Positions 18,927 through 27,345 of a stretch of 64,000 bases of DNA are shown one piece after another. The stretch comes from Salinicola halimionae. Lineage in GTDB: Bacteria > Pseudomonadota > Gammaproteobacteria > Pseudomonadales > Halomonadaceae. The stretch lies in assembly GCF_003206065.1 (NCBI RefSeq), contig NZ_PZJQ01000004.1, positions 823,913 to 887,912 on the forward strand, written 5' to 3'. Made by a program: the position numbers and the translations under genes. Every line of letters starts with the position of its first letter. Positions within the stretch are counted from its first letter, which is position 1. The notes under the pieces were generated by a model. The model worked only from the letters and a program-made list of their open reading frames with translations. It did not search any database and was not told the DNA's origin.

Positions 18927-20817
18927 CATACATCGTTGTGTTCGATCGGTATCAGGCATCTTCATTCGCTATTCGGGCTTGGCATTTCTATTTTTTACAG
19001 GACCTGCCGTTGCCCAGGATAGCGCGTCCTCCGCAGGAGGGCGCGTCATTGGCCAAATCTTCGATAGCGTAAAACCCGTAGCAGAAACCGGAGTACACGG
19101 TTTTTTTGAGCTACTCGGAAATCAGCCAATTGCATTTATTCTTCTCGCATTGGCGCTTGGTAATCTGATAGGGAAAGTCGATTTCAAGGGCGTCTCCCTA
19201 GGCTCAACGGCTGGTTCATTGCTGGTCGGTGTCATCATTTCGATGGTGGCGGAGGCCGTTTACGGGATCACCTATTCCATCCCTGGAATCTTATCCTCCT
19301 TCATGCTCTTGCTATTCATGTATGCACTGGGCTTGAAGGTGGGGCCGCAGTTCTTTTCTGGTCTTCGAAAGGGGGGGCTGGCCTTTATTGGAGTTGGCGT
19401 CATCGTTTGGGCGTTGAATTGGGTCATTTGCTATTTCGGCGCGTCTTGGGTGGGGTTGGCACCCGGATATGCGACAGGATTGATTTCAGGCAGTTATACC
19501 ATCACGGCCATTCTCGGTGTCGGTCAGAGCGCACTGTCGAGCGGTGCTTATACGCCCCCTATGGGGATGACAGTGGAAGAGGTCGGAGCCAATATGGCTG
19601 CGGCTTATGCCATCAGCTATGTATTATCGAGTGTCGGCATTATCCTGTTGATTCGATATCTGCCGCGGATTTTTGGTCGCGATGCCAAGGCGGATGCGAA
19701 GCTGGCCGAGACTGAATACAGTGGTGGCGCGACGCATCCTGTACCGGGAGCGCCTGGCGCGCTAATAATGGGATTCTCGCCGTACGATCTACGCGCGTTT
19801 TGTGTGACTCATGAACAGCTCATCGGTCTTAGTCTTGCTCAGCTAGCTAAAGACTACCCTCAGGTACCGATACTGCGTGTCGTGCGAGACCATAAAATCC
19901 TCGATTTGTCCGATGATCTCGTGCTTGCGATGAACGACATTGTAACGGTGCGTGGGAACGTACATGACCTAATACTTGAAGAGGGAGAGTTGATAGGACC
20001 GGAGTCCGATGAGGCTCTTGCTCGGAATGTTCCTCTGGAAGTGGCTGACGTCCACATTGGCTCTCATGCTATCTCGGGGAAGACGCTTCAAGAGTTGGCA
20101 AGTCACGGAACCGGAGGCGTGGAAGTACAGGCGCTTTTCAGAGCTGGCAATGAACTTCCGCTTGGACCGGCTAGCGTCGTGTCATTCGGCGACGTGGTGC
20201 GTTTGACTGGGCCCGATGCAGCGCTTAAGGCTGCCGCAAAGCAACTGGGCGGACGCGCGATCCTATCGACAATGAAATCCGAGGTGCTCTATCTTGCGCT
20301 GGCCATGTTGGTGGGCTATCTGGTTGGCATTGTTAGTGTCTCGATCTCGGGTATCCCATTCTCTCTAGGTACTTCAGCAGGGTGTATTCTCGCAGGCGTG
20401 GGCGTGAGCTACTTCCGGAGCCGCAATCCTGAGTTCGGCGGGCCAGTTCATGAAGGCGCACGGAGTTTTCTTCAGGACTTTGGGTTGAATGCGTTTGTCG
20501 TGGTTCTATCTGCGAATGTCGGACCCAAAGTCATCACTGCGCTCGGTGGCGACACCTTGGTGTGGTTGGCGCTAATAGGGACGCTAGGTGCTTTGGTCCC
20601 ACCGTTGATTGCATTCTGGGTCGGATTTAAATTTTTTGGGCTTAACTCCATCATCGCCGATGGTGCCACCACAGGTGGGCGCAACAGTACGCCAGGACTG
20701 AATGCGATCATTGAAGAGTCGGGGAGCTCGGTGGCCGCCGTGCCTTATCCGGTCAGTTACGCTCTGACGACGGTTCTGGCGCTGATCGGTGGCTATTTCT
20801 CGATGATTTTATCGTAA
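18919..20817 (+). CDS. Aspartate:alanine exchanger (AAE) family transporter, putative glutamate/GABA antiporter
   Basis: This 632-residue membrane protein has the AAE layout (TC 2.A.81; AspT, SucE, YidE, YbjL): hydrophobic helices in about residues 55-255, a cytosolic section with two RCK_C/TrkA-C-like domains (FCVTHEQLIGLSLAQLA and ADVHIGSHAISGKTLQELA), then further helices to the end. The duplicated helix-hairpin motifs GLISGSYTITAILGVGQ and ADGATTGGRNSTPGLNAI are typical. An N-terminal hydrophobic stretch ending GPAVAQDS resembles a signal peptide. The ATG at 18919 lies inside the last codons of gadB, so the two are coupled. In Tetragenococcus the homologous AspT works with an aspartate decarboxylase; by analogy this one should exchange glutamate for GABA, which is inference. 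Confidence 0.85.
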   Translation: MVDIHRCVRSVSGIFIRYSGLAFLFFTGPAVAQDSASSAGGRVIGQIFDSVKPVAETGVHGFFELLGNQPIAFILLALALGNLIGKVDFKGVSLGSTAGSLLVGVIISMVAEAVYGITYSIPGILSSFMLLLFMYALGLKVGPQFFSGLRKGGLAFIGVGVIVWALNWVICYFGASWVGLAPGYATGLISGSYTITAILGVGQSALSSGAYTPPMGMTVEEVGANMAAAYAISYVLSSVGIILLIRYLPRIFGRDAKADAKLAETEYSGGATHPVPGAPGALIMGFSPYDLRAFCVTHEQLIGLSLAQLAKDYPQVPILRVVRDHKILDLSDDLVLAMNDIVTVRGNVHDLILEEGELIGPESDEALARNVPLEVADVHIGSHAISGKTLQELASHGTGGVEVQALFRAGNELPLGPASVVSFGDVVRLTGPDAALKAAAKQLGGRAILSTMKSEVLYLALAMLVGYLVGIVSVSISGIPFSLGTSAGCILAGVGVSYFRSRNPEFGGPVHEGARSFLQDFGLNAFVVVLSANVGPKVITALGGDTLVWLALIGTLGALVPPLIAFWVGFKFFGLNSIIADGATTGGRNSTPGLNAIIEESGSSVAAVPYPVSYALTTVLALIGGYFSMILS

Positions 20818-20826
20818 CTTACCGAT

Positions 20827-20873
20827 GACACCGAAAGTCAGTTCGATAGTTCTTGACGAACTACTTCGGTGTC
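20827..20873 (+). terminator. Long hairpin after the gad/AAE pair
   Basis: GACACCGAA...TTCGGTGTC arms are extended inward by AGTTCG/CGAACT, giving a 47-nt stem-loop that starts 9 nt after the transporter stop codon. It lacks a U-tract on the plus strand, so it is a terminator or 3'-end stabiliser rather than a textbook intrinsic terminator. Confidence 0.55.
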
Positions 20874-21073
20874 TATGATGAGCGCATCACTAGTACTGCT
20901 TTAAAAGGGAAGATGGCAAAGTTTGAGTGCCGCTATCGCATGCCGTTTGTCTACTGCCTGGCCTGCGACGATCTGAATCTTGCGAGCATGGATGTCTGAA
21001 GTTGACTGAAAGCGTCGACGTATGAATGTCGGCTCCGCATCGCATCGGCCACGAGCCGGTAAAGGAGGAAGGT

Positions 21074-22102
21074 ATGCCTGAGTTCATGAAAGCGGCGGTC
21101 GTTCACGAGTTTGGCCAGCCGCTGGTAATCGAAGAAGTGCCGGTGCCGCAACCGGGGCCGGGCGAAGTGCTGGTCAAGATCAAGGCCAGTGGCATCTGCC
21201 ACACTGATTTACACGCCGCTCACGGCGACTGGCCGGTCAAGCCGACCCCTCCTTTCATTCCTGGCCATGAGGGCGCTGGCGTAATCGTTGCCTTGGGCGA
21301 AGGCGTCACGCATCTCGAGGAGGGTGACTCCGTCGGCATCGCTTGGCTGCATGACGCTTGCGGGCACTGCGAATTTTGCCTCACCGGATGGGAGACGTTG
21401 TGCGAGAGCCAGAACATGAGCGGCTATACCGTCAACGGTAGCTTTGCGGAGTACGCTACCGGTAACGCCGACTATGTCGCACGCTTGCCGGATGGCGTTG
21501 ACTATGCTGCCATCGCACCGATCCTGTGCGCCGGCGTCACTACCTACAAGGGTATCAAAGAGACCGACACCAAGCCGGGGGAGTGGATCGCGATTTCCGG
21601 TATCGGCGGATTGGGCCACATCGCGGTGCAGTATGCGAAGGCGATGGGCCTGCATGTGGTAGCGCTGGACGTCTCTCAGGAAAAGCTCGATCTGGCCAAA
21701 CAGCTGGGAGCCAATGTCTCGGTCAATGCCCTAGACGAAGACGCCGTCGATCAGGTGATTGCTGCCACCGGTGGTGGTGCGCACGGGGTGTTGGTCACAG
21801 CGGTCTCGGTCCCAGCTTTCAATCAGGCGCTCAACTATGTCCGCCGTAAAGGCACTATCAGCCTCAACGGTTTGCCACCGGGGGAATTCCAAACGCCAAT
21901 CTTCGACGTGGTGCTCAAACGCATCACCTTGCGTGGATCTATCGTTGGGACGCGCAACGACATGGCCGAGGCTCTGCGATTCGCCGCTGAAGGTAAGGTC
22001 AAGGCGCATATTCATAAGACCCGACTTGAAGACATAAACCAAGTCTTCAGCGATCTGGAAAAAGGGGTTGTAGACGGCCGGATGGTAATGGTCATGGAGT
22101 AA
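21074..22102 (+). CDS. adhP: Zinc-dependent alcohol dehydrogenase, AdhP-type
   Basis: This 342-residue medium-chain dehydrogenase interconverts primary alcohols and aldehydes with NAD. Catalytic zinc ligands are visible in [14 protein letters not shown] and [10 protein letters not shown], structural zinc cysteines in [17 protein letters not shown], and the cofactor motif [24 protein letters not shown]. The start at 21074 is set by a strong AAAGGAGGAAGGT ribosome site. It is monocistronic between the hairpin that follows the gad pair and the biotin operon. Substrate preference (ethanol-type) is inferred from similarity to AdhP only. Confidence 0.93.
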   Translation: MPEFMKAAVVHEFGQPLVIEEVPVPQPGPGEVLVKIKASGICHTDLHAAHGDWPVKPTPPFIPGHEGAGVIVALGEGVTHLEEGDSVGIAWLHDACGHCEFCLTGWETLCESQNMSGYTVNGSFAEYATGNADYVARLPDGVDYAAIAPILCAGVTTYKGIKETDTKPGEWIAISGIGGLGHIAVQYAKAMGLHVVALDVSQEKLDLAKQLGANVSVNALDEDAVDQVIAATGGGAHGVLVTAVSVPAFNQALNYVRRKGTISLNGLPPGEFQTPIFDVVLKRITLRGSIVGTRNDMAEALRFAAEGKVKAHIHKTRLEDINQVFSDLEKGVVDGRMVMVME

Positions 22103-22351
22103 CCCCCTTGGGTGTGTCGCTCCGCTGCATTCTATTACCTCCGGTTCTCTTCGATTGTTCTTCCAATAGTACGAATTTGTCACAGTGCTGGAATATTGGA
22201 CCGCAATACTATTTCGTGGTTGGGAGACAAAAACTCGATAAACGATGAGTACGTCATGGGCGAGTGAATACTTGCCTCTTGGCCCGCCTGAGCTATCTCC
22301 AAGCGACGGGCGCCTGTTGGCGCGTCGTGTTCTGGCGTGTCCAATTCGTTC
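22103..22351 (+). other. Spacer upstream of the biotin operon without a gene
   Basis: I see no convincing gene or terminator here. The reverse-strand open frame across it lacks a ribosome site and familiar motifs. Regulatory boxes begin at 22352. Confidence 0.5.
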
Positions 22352-22381
22352 TGTAAACCATCCTTAAATTTGAAGTTAACT
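22352..22381 (+). promoter_or_regulatory. bioO: Upstream BirA-like box
   Basis: TGTAAACC-N14-AGTTAACT resembles the BirA operator pattern TGTAAACC-N14/15-GGTTTACA, with the left half perfect and the right half degenerate. Its centre is 49 bp upstream of a second, better dyad. Confidence 0.5.
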
Positions 22382-22401
22382 AATTGCCGTGACACCATGC
22401 C

Positions 22402-22429
22402 GTCAACCATCGATTTCATACAGGTTGAC
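22402..22429 (+). promoter_or_regulatory. bioO: BirA operator of the biotin operon
   Basis: GTCAACC-N14-GGTTGAC is a perfect 7-bp inverted repeat with the spacing of the biotin-repressor BirA operator. It ends 7 nt before the bioB start codon, so bound BirA would cover the translation start region and block transcript elongation or initiation. It fits biotin feedback control by the bifunctional ligase/repressor. Confidence 0.7.
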
Positions 22430-22436
22430 TAATAGC

Positions 22437-23522
22437 ATGGCGATGCCTTCATTTCCTTCCCTGAGCGCGACGCTGCGCCACGACTGGCAGCGCGACGAAA
22501 TCCAGACACTGCTGGAGCGTCCGTTCAACGATCTGCTGTTTCAGGCTCAGGGCGTTCACCGCCAGCATTTCGATCCCAACGCAGTGCAGATATCCACGCT
22601 GCTCTCGATCAAGACCGGTGCCTGCCCGGAAGACTGCAAGTACTGCCCGCAGTCCGGGCACTACAACACCGGGCTCGAACGCGAAAAGCTGTTGCAGCTG
22701 GAAACCGTGATGGCCGAGGCGCTCAAGGCCAAGGCGGTCGGTGCCAGCCGTTTCTGCATGGGCGCGGCATGGAAGCATCCCACCGCCAAGGACATGCCGC
22801 TGGTGCTGGAGATGGTTCGCGGCGTGCGCGCCATGGGGCTAGAAACCTGCATGACGCTGGGCATGTTGAACCGCGATCAGGCCGAGCAGCTCGGCGCCGC
22901 CGGGCTCGACTACTACAACCACAACCTGGATACCTCGCCGGAGTATTACGGCGAGATCATTACCACCCGTACCTACGCCGATCGTCTGGAAACCCTCGAT
23001 CACGTACGCCAATCCGGCATGAAGATCTGCAGTGGCGGCATTCTGGGGATGGGCGAAAGCGTCAGTGACCGGGCGGGGTTGTTGCAGCAGCTCGCCAACC
23101 TGCCGGTGCATCCCGAGAGCGTGCCGATCAACATGCTGATTCGGATCCAGGGCACGCCGCTGGAACACGTCGAGGATCTCGACCCCATCGAGTTCATTCG
23201 CACCATCGCCGTGGCCAGAATCCTGATGCCGCACTCGCATGTGCGCCTGGCCGCCGGGCGTGAATTGATGAGCGACGAGACGCAGGCTCTGGCGTTCTTC
23301 GCCGGTGCCAACTCGATCTTCTACGGCGAGCGTCTGTTGACCGCGCAGAACCCGCAGGCGGCCCACGACCGTCAGCTTTTCGAGCGTCTCGGGTTGCATC
23401 CCGAGACGCGCGAAGACGTCGATGATGCAGCGCATGAGGCCGCCCTCGAGGCACGCGTGACCCGAGCACGGCTAGATGCCATGGTCACCGACGCCATGGC
23501 GTCGAACGCGGCTCGGGCCTGA
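22437..23522 (+). CDS. bioB: Biotin synthase BioB
   Basis: This 361-residue radical SAM enzyme inserts sulfur into dethiobiotin, the last step of biotin synthesis. The [4Fe-4S] cluster cysteines are in [14 protein letters not shown], preceded by the family-typical [26 protein letters not shown]. The second-cluster region [20 protein letters not shown] and the [12 protein letters not shown] motif are also present. The start at 22437 gives MAMPSFPS; the ribosome site is poor and overlaps the BirA box. It is the first gene of bioB-F-H-C-D-A, with 2 nt to bioF. Confidence 0.97.
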   Translation: MAMPSFPSLSATLRHDWQRDEIQTLLERPFNDLLFQAQGVHRQHFDPNAVQISTLLSIKTGACPEDCKYCPQSGHYNTGLEREKLLQLETVMAEALKAKAVGASRFCMGAAWKHPTAKDMPLVLEMVRGVRAMGLETCMTLGMLNRDQAEQLGAAGLDYYNHNLDTSPEYYGEIITTRTYADRLETLDHVRQSGMKICSGGILGMGESVSDRAGLLQQLANLPVHPESVPINMLIRIQGTPLEHVEDLDPIEFIRTIAVARILMPHSHVRLAAGRELMSDETQALAFFAGANSIFYGERLLTAQNPQAAHDRQLFERLGLHPETREDVDDAAHEAALEARVTRARLDAMVTDAMASNAARA

Positions 23523-23524
23523 GC

Positions 23525-24895
23525 GTGAGTGACACGGCAGTGCCGGGGGCATCACGTAATTCGCCGAGCGATTCACCGAGCCATTCACCGAGCGATTCGC
23601 CAAACGAGTCGCTGGATAGCTCGTTGGATGGTTCGTTGGAAGGCTCGCTGGATGAGACGCTGGCGGGGCGTCTGGCAGTGCAGCGAGAGCGTCAGCGCTA
23701 CCGCCGGCGCGTGACCACGACAGCGATAGGGCCCCGCTTTCGTCGCAACGGGCGCGAGATGCTGGCGTTTTGCAGCAACGATTATCTGGGATTGGCCGGC
23801 GATCCGCGATTGGCCGAGGCCCTGGCCGACGGCTCGCGCCGTTTCGGTACCGGCGGCGGGGCTTCACATCTGGTCTGCGGCCACAGCGAAGCCCACGAGC
23901 GGCTCGAATCTCGGCTTGCCGAGTTGACGGGATGCTCACGGGCGCTGCTGTTTTCCAGCGGCTACCAGGCCAATCTCGGCGTGATCTCGGCACTGCTGAG
24001 TCGTGGCGATATCGCCCTGCATGATCGACTCAATCACGCCTCGCTGCTCGATGGCACTCGCCTGTCCGGCGCCAGGCTGCAGCGTTTCGCACACAACGAT
24101 CCGGCCGACTGCGGTGAACAGCTCTCCAGACTTGATCCGGCACGCCGCCGATTGGTGGTCAGTGACGGCGTCTTCAGCATGGATGGTGACGTCGCCGAGC
24201 TCGCCGCGCTGGTGGCGCAGTGTCGTCGACACCACGCTTGGCTGATGATCGATGACGCTCATGGTGTCGGCGTTTTGGGCTCGCAGGGCGGCGGTACGCT
24301 GACGGATCAGGGCGTCGATCCCAGTGGGGTGGAGGTGATTGTCGGCACGCTGGGCAAGGCGCTGGGGACGCAGGGCGCTTTCGTTGCCGGTAGCGAGACC
24401 CTGATCGAGGCACTGATTCAGTTCGCGCGACCCTATGTGTATACCACCAGCCTCTCGCCGGCCCTGGCCTGGGCCACGTTGACCAGTCTGGACATTCTGC
24501 GCGACGAACCGCATCGGCGAACGCAGCTGGCGACGCTGATCGATCGTTTCCGCGAAGGTGCTGACGCATTGCGCGAGTTCGACCTTCACCTGATGCCATC
24601 GCGGACACCGATTCAGCCGCTGGTTCTCGGCCCTGCTTGGGGATATGCCAGGGGAGACGCCAGGGGAGACGCCAGGGGAGGCGGCCAAGACGCCGCGGCC
24701 GTCTCGCTGGCGGCAGCGCTGGAGGCGGCAGGAATCTGGTGTACCGCGATTCGACCGCCGACGGTCCCCGCCGGCACCTCGCGGTTACGTATCACGCTGT
24801 CGGCGGCCCATACCCCAGACGACCTCGAGCGCCTGCTGACCGCACTGGTCGATAGCGCGCGTCGCCTGATACCGAATTGCGAGGAGGCGACATGA
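23525..24895 (+). CDS. bioF: 8-amino-7-oxononanoate synthase BioF with repeat expansions
   Basis: This 456-residue PLP enzyme condenses pimeloyl-ACP with alanine. Core motifs are present: FCSNDYLGLAGDPRLAEAL, GTGGGASHLVCGH, DDAHGVGVLG and the PLP lysine in VGTLGKALGTQGAF. It is about 70 residues longer than a typical BioF (about 385). Residues 13-44 are eight 4-residue units (SPSD, SLDG and similar) encoded by 12-bp tandem repeats, and a second RGDA repeat near residue 376 comes from three more 12-bp units. Both insertions are in frame and outside the catalytic core. The GTG start lies 2 nt after bioB. The stop overlaps bioH by 4 nt. Confidence 0.94.
   Translation: MSDTAVPGASRNSPSDSPSHSPSDSPNESLDSSLDGSLEGSLDETLAGRLAVQRERQRYRRRVTTTAIGPRFRRNGREMLAFCSNDYLGLAGDPRLAEALADGSRRFGTGGGASHLVCGHSEAHERLESRLAELTGCSRALLFSSGYQANLGVISALLSRGDIALHDRLNHASLLDGTRLSGARLQRFAHNDPADCGEQLSRLDPARRRLVVSDGVFSMDGDVAELAALVAQCRRHHAWLMIDDAHGVGVLGSQGGGTLTDQGVDPSGVEVIVGTLGKALGTQGAFVAGSETLIEALIQFARPYVYTTSLSPALAWATLTSLDILRDEPHRRTQLATLIDRFREGADALREFDLHLMPSRTPIQPLVLGPAWGYARGDARGDARGGGQDAAAVSLAAALEAAGIWCTAIRPPTVPAGTSRLRITLSAAHTPDDLERLLTALVDSARRLIPNCEEAT
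23561..23656 (+). repeat. 12-bp in-frame tandem repeat, 5' end of bioF
   Basis: Eight consecutive 12-bp units of the form TCGCCGAGCGAT / TCGTTGGATGGT encode S-P-S-D, S-P-S-H, S-P-N-E, S-L-D-S, S-L-D-G, S-L-E-G and S-L-D-E. The first four and last four units form two subfamilies (SP and SL). The tract adds a low-complexity tail ahead of the BioF core. Confidence 0.85.
24647..24682 (+). repeat. 12-bp in-frame tandem repeat, 3' part of bioF
   Basis: GCCAGGGGAGAC is repeated twice exactly, with a third near-copy, encoding A-R-G-D units in the C-terminal domain of BioF. It is an independent expansion from the one at the 5' end, with the same 12-bp period. Confidence 0.85.
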
Positions 24896-25683
24896 ATACC
24901 CAAACGCTGGTGCTGTTGCCCGGCTGGGCGCTGGGGCCGTCACCGCTGGCGCCACTGGTACAGGCGTTGCGCCAGCGGTTGCCCGGATTCAACGTCGAGT
25001 GCGTCGCCTATCCCGAACTGACCAGTCATCGCTCGGAAAGCTGGATCGCGGCGCTCGATCACGCCTTGCCGCAGGATGCCTGGCTCGCCGGCTGGTCGCT
25101 GGGCGGCATGCTCGCCACGGCACTGGCAGAATGGCGCGGGCGGCGGGCGCGGGGACTGATCACCCTCGCCACCAATGCCAGTTTCGTTGCCCGCCCCGGT
25201 TGGCCCAACGCCATGGCGGCGGAGACGTTCGGCGCCTTTCGAAACGGAATCAACCAAGCGCCCGGGCGCACCTTGTCCCGGTTCGCCCAGTTGAGCGCCC
25301 AGGGCGGTCGTGACTCGCGCCGGCTGGGGCGTCAGCTGTTCGCGGCTCTCGAGGCAACCCCGCTGGATCAATCGCTGGCAGGGCTGGCGCTGCTGTCGCA
25401 GTTCGATCTTCGCGACACCCTGGGGCGACTACGGATTCCCCAGTTGCACCTGTTCGGCGACAACGACCTGCTGGTGCCGTCGTCTGCGCGCGAGGCCATC
25501 GCCGCACGCCTGCCCGCAGGCGGTCGCACGGCATCGATAGCGGACGCGGGTCACGCCTTTCCGCTGACGCAGATCGACGAGACGGCCGAGCTGATGGCGT
25601 CTTTCCTGCGCTCGCGTTTCTCTTTATCGCACCCGAAGCCGTGCGTTGGCTCACAGCATCCGCGTTCGCGAGGTGCATCATGA
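24892..25683 (+). CDS. bioH: Pimeloyl-ACP methyl ester esterase BioH
   Basis: This 263-residue alpha/beta hydrolase removes the methyl group from pimeloyl-ACP methyl ester, ending the BioC-started priming pathway. The oxyanion motif LLPGWALGPSPL, nucleophile elbow GWSLGGM, catalytic Asp region HLFGDNDLLVP and His in DAGHAFPLTQ are all present. The ATG at 24892 overlaps the bioF stop (ATGA), and its own stop overlaps bioC in the same way. Having bioH inside the operon, next to bioC, fits many gammaproteobacteria although it is separate in E. coli. Confidence 0.95.
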   Translation: MNTQTLVLLPGWALGPSPLAPLVQALRQRLPGFNVECVAYPELTSHRSESWIAALDHALPQDAWLAGWSLGGMLATALAEWRGRRARGLITLATNASFVARPGWPNAMAAETFGAFRNGINQAPGRTLSRFAQLSAQGGRDSRRLGRQLFAALEATPLDQSLAGLALLSQFDLRDTLGRLRIPQLHLFGDNDLLVPSSAREAIAARLPAGGRTASIADAGHAFPLTQIDETAELMASFLRSRFSLSHPKPCVGSQHPRSRGAS

Positions 25684-26519
25684 CTGCCGAGTCCAATGTT
25701 GCGCTTTCGTTTAATGACGCCGCACGACAGGCTCGAATTGCCGCCAATTTTTCCCGCGCGGCGGCATCCTACGACGATGGCGCACAGCTGCAGCGCGAGG
25801 TCGCCGACGATTTGATGGCCCGACTGCCGCAGAATCTCGACCCCCGCACGTTGTTGGATGTCGGCTGTGGCACCGGCTATCTGGTCTCGCATCTGACCCA
25901 GCGCTATGACGCCGTATCGATCGGGCTGGATATCGCGCCGGGCATGCTGGTCGAAGCGCGGCGACGACACACCGGTCGGCCGATACGATGGTTGGCCGGC
26001 AGTGCGGAACAGCTGCCGCTGGCCGATCGCAGCATCGATCTGATGGTCTCCAGTCTGGCACTGCAGTGGTGCGACTCTCTCGATGGCTTCCTGGTGCAGG
26101 CGGCGCGGGTGCTGCGGCCGGGCGGCTGGCTGGCCTTCACCACGCTGTGCGACGGCACGCTGGAAGAGTTGCAACACGCATGGCGGCAGGTCGATGGCGC
26201 TCGTCACGTCAACGACTTCATGGCCGAAGCCAGGTTGATCGACGCGTTGAAAGGGCCGGGTTGGCGGCTGCACGACGCGATCATGACCACACGCCGGACC
26301 TATCACGCCACGCCGACCGATACGCTTCGCGCCTTGAAACGTATCGGTGCCAACACGATCACCACCTCTAAGCAGGCCGGTGGAGGACTGGCTGGCCGTC
26401 GCCGCTTCGCGCAGCTGGCGCAGGCGCTGGAAACCTGGCGGGAGGGCGCAGGCATACCGACCCGATATCGCGTCGCGACCGTGCTGATGCGACGTTCCAA
26501 TCTCGACGCAACGTACTAA
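25680..26519 (+). CDS. bioC: Malonyl-ACP O-methyltransferase BioC
   Basis: This 279-residue SAM-dependent methyltransferase methylates malonyl-ACP to start pimelate synthesis. The SAM-binding motif LLDVGCGTGYLVSHL, GLDIAPGML, the later motif SLALQWCDSLDGFLVQAARVLRPGGWLAFTT and the conserved NFSRAAASYDDGAQLQ N-terminus identify BioC. It starts at 25680 with a 4-nt overlap to bioH. Its stop codon is inside a 19-bp tandem repeat that fills the 73-nt spacer to bioD. Confidence 0.95.
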   Translation: MTAESNVALSFNDAARQARIAANFSRAAASYDDGAQLQREVADDLMARLPQNLDPRTLLDVGCGTGYLVSHLTQRYDAVSIGLDIAPGMLVEARRRHTGRPIRWLAGSAEQLPLADRSIDLMVSSLALQWCDSLDGFLVQAARVLRPGGWLAFTTLCDGTLEELQHAWRQVDGARHVNDFMAEARLIDALKGPGWRLHDAIMTTRRTYHATPTDTLRALKRIGANTITTSKQAGGGLAGRRRFAQLAQALETWREGAGIPTRYRVATVLMRRSNLDATY

Positions 26520-26583
26520 TCCTGAGGCACCGTACTAATCCTGAGGCAACGTACCAATCCCGAGGCAACGCACTAATCCCTGG
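26512..26583 (+). repeat. 19-bp tandem repeat across the bioC stop codon
   Basis: Units CGTACTAATCCTGAGGCAC (26512-26530), 26531-26549, 26550-26568 and a partial fourth fill the bioC-bioD spacer. The first unit contains the bioC TAA stop. The period of 19 is not a multiple of three, so repeats inside the gene would shift frame; they begin exactly where coding ends. Confidence 0.85.
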
Positions 26584-26592
26584 AATTGACTC

Positions 26593-27345
26593 ATGAACGC
26601 CTATTTCGTCACCGGCACCGATACCGATGCCGGCAAAACGGTGGTAACTGCAGGCCTGCTGGCAGCGGCAAGGCGCAGAGGATTGACCACGGCCGGCGGC
26701 AAGCCGGTCGCCTCCGGCTGCGAGCGAACGCCCCAGGGGCTGCGTAACGCCGATGCGTTGGCGATTCAGGCCCAGTGCCACCCGATGCTGCCGTACGAGG
26801 CGATCAATCCCTTCGCCTTCGAGCCCGCCATCGCGCCACAGTTCGCCGCGCGGGAGGCGGGCGTCTCACTGGCCTTGTCTGCTTTGGAACTGCCCATGCG
26901 CGCGCTGCTAGCGCGGCGTGCCGATATCACCCTGATCGAGGGCGCCGGCGGCTGGCGAGTGCCGCTCAACGATCACCAATCGCTGTCGGATCTCGTGATC
27001 GCACTGGCGTTGCCCGTCGTGCTGGTGGTCGGCGTTCGACTGGGCGCGATCAATCACGCCCGGCTGACGCTGGAAGCGATCCTTCACGACGGGCTGACGA
27101 TCGCAGGATGGGTCGCCAACGTGATCGACTCCGAGCTGCCTCGCCGGCAAGAGAATCTGGGTTCGCTCATCCATTGGCTCAGCGAGGAGGCCGGCGTGCC
27201 GTGCCTGGGTGTCGTTCCATGGTTGGAAAAAGAACCCGGGCTGCAGGTGCCATCGGCCGAACGTGTCGCCGACTTTCTAAATATCGAACCGCTGCTGGCC
27301 TCGAGCGCCAATACCCAAACCCCTGACCATGGATATATCGAATGA
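26593..27345 (+). CDS. bioD: Dethiobiotin synthetase BioD
   Basis: This 250-residue ATP-dependent carboxylase closes the ureido ring of dethiobiotin. The P-loop FVTGTDTDAGKTVVTAGLL at the N-terminus, KPVASGCERTPQGLRN, the Mg/substrate region LIEGAGGWRVPLND and GVRLGAINHARLT are typical. It follows the 19-bp repeat tract and overlaps bioA by 4 nt. Length is slightly above the usual 225 because of a C-terminal extension. Confidence 0.96.
   Translation: MNAYFVTGTDTDAGKTVVTAGLLAAARRRGLTTAGGKPVASGCERTPQGLRNADALAIQAQCHPMLPYEAINPFAFEPAIAPQFAAREAGVSLALSALELPMRALLARRADITLIEGAGGWRVPLNDHQSLSDLVIALALPVVLVVGVRLGAINHARLTLEAILHDGLTIAGWVANVIDSELPRRQENLGSLIHWLSEEAGVPCLGVVPWLEKEPGLQVPSAERVADFLNIEPLLASSANTQTPDHGYIE

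Noticed and set aside
22180..22419. 79-codon minus-strand open frame before bioB
   Set aside because: No ribosome site or familiar motif, and it runs through the BirA boxes.
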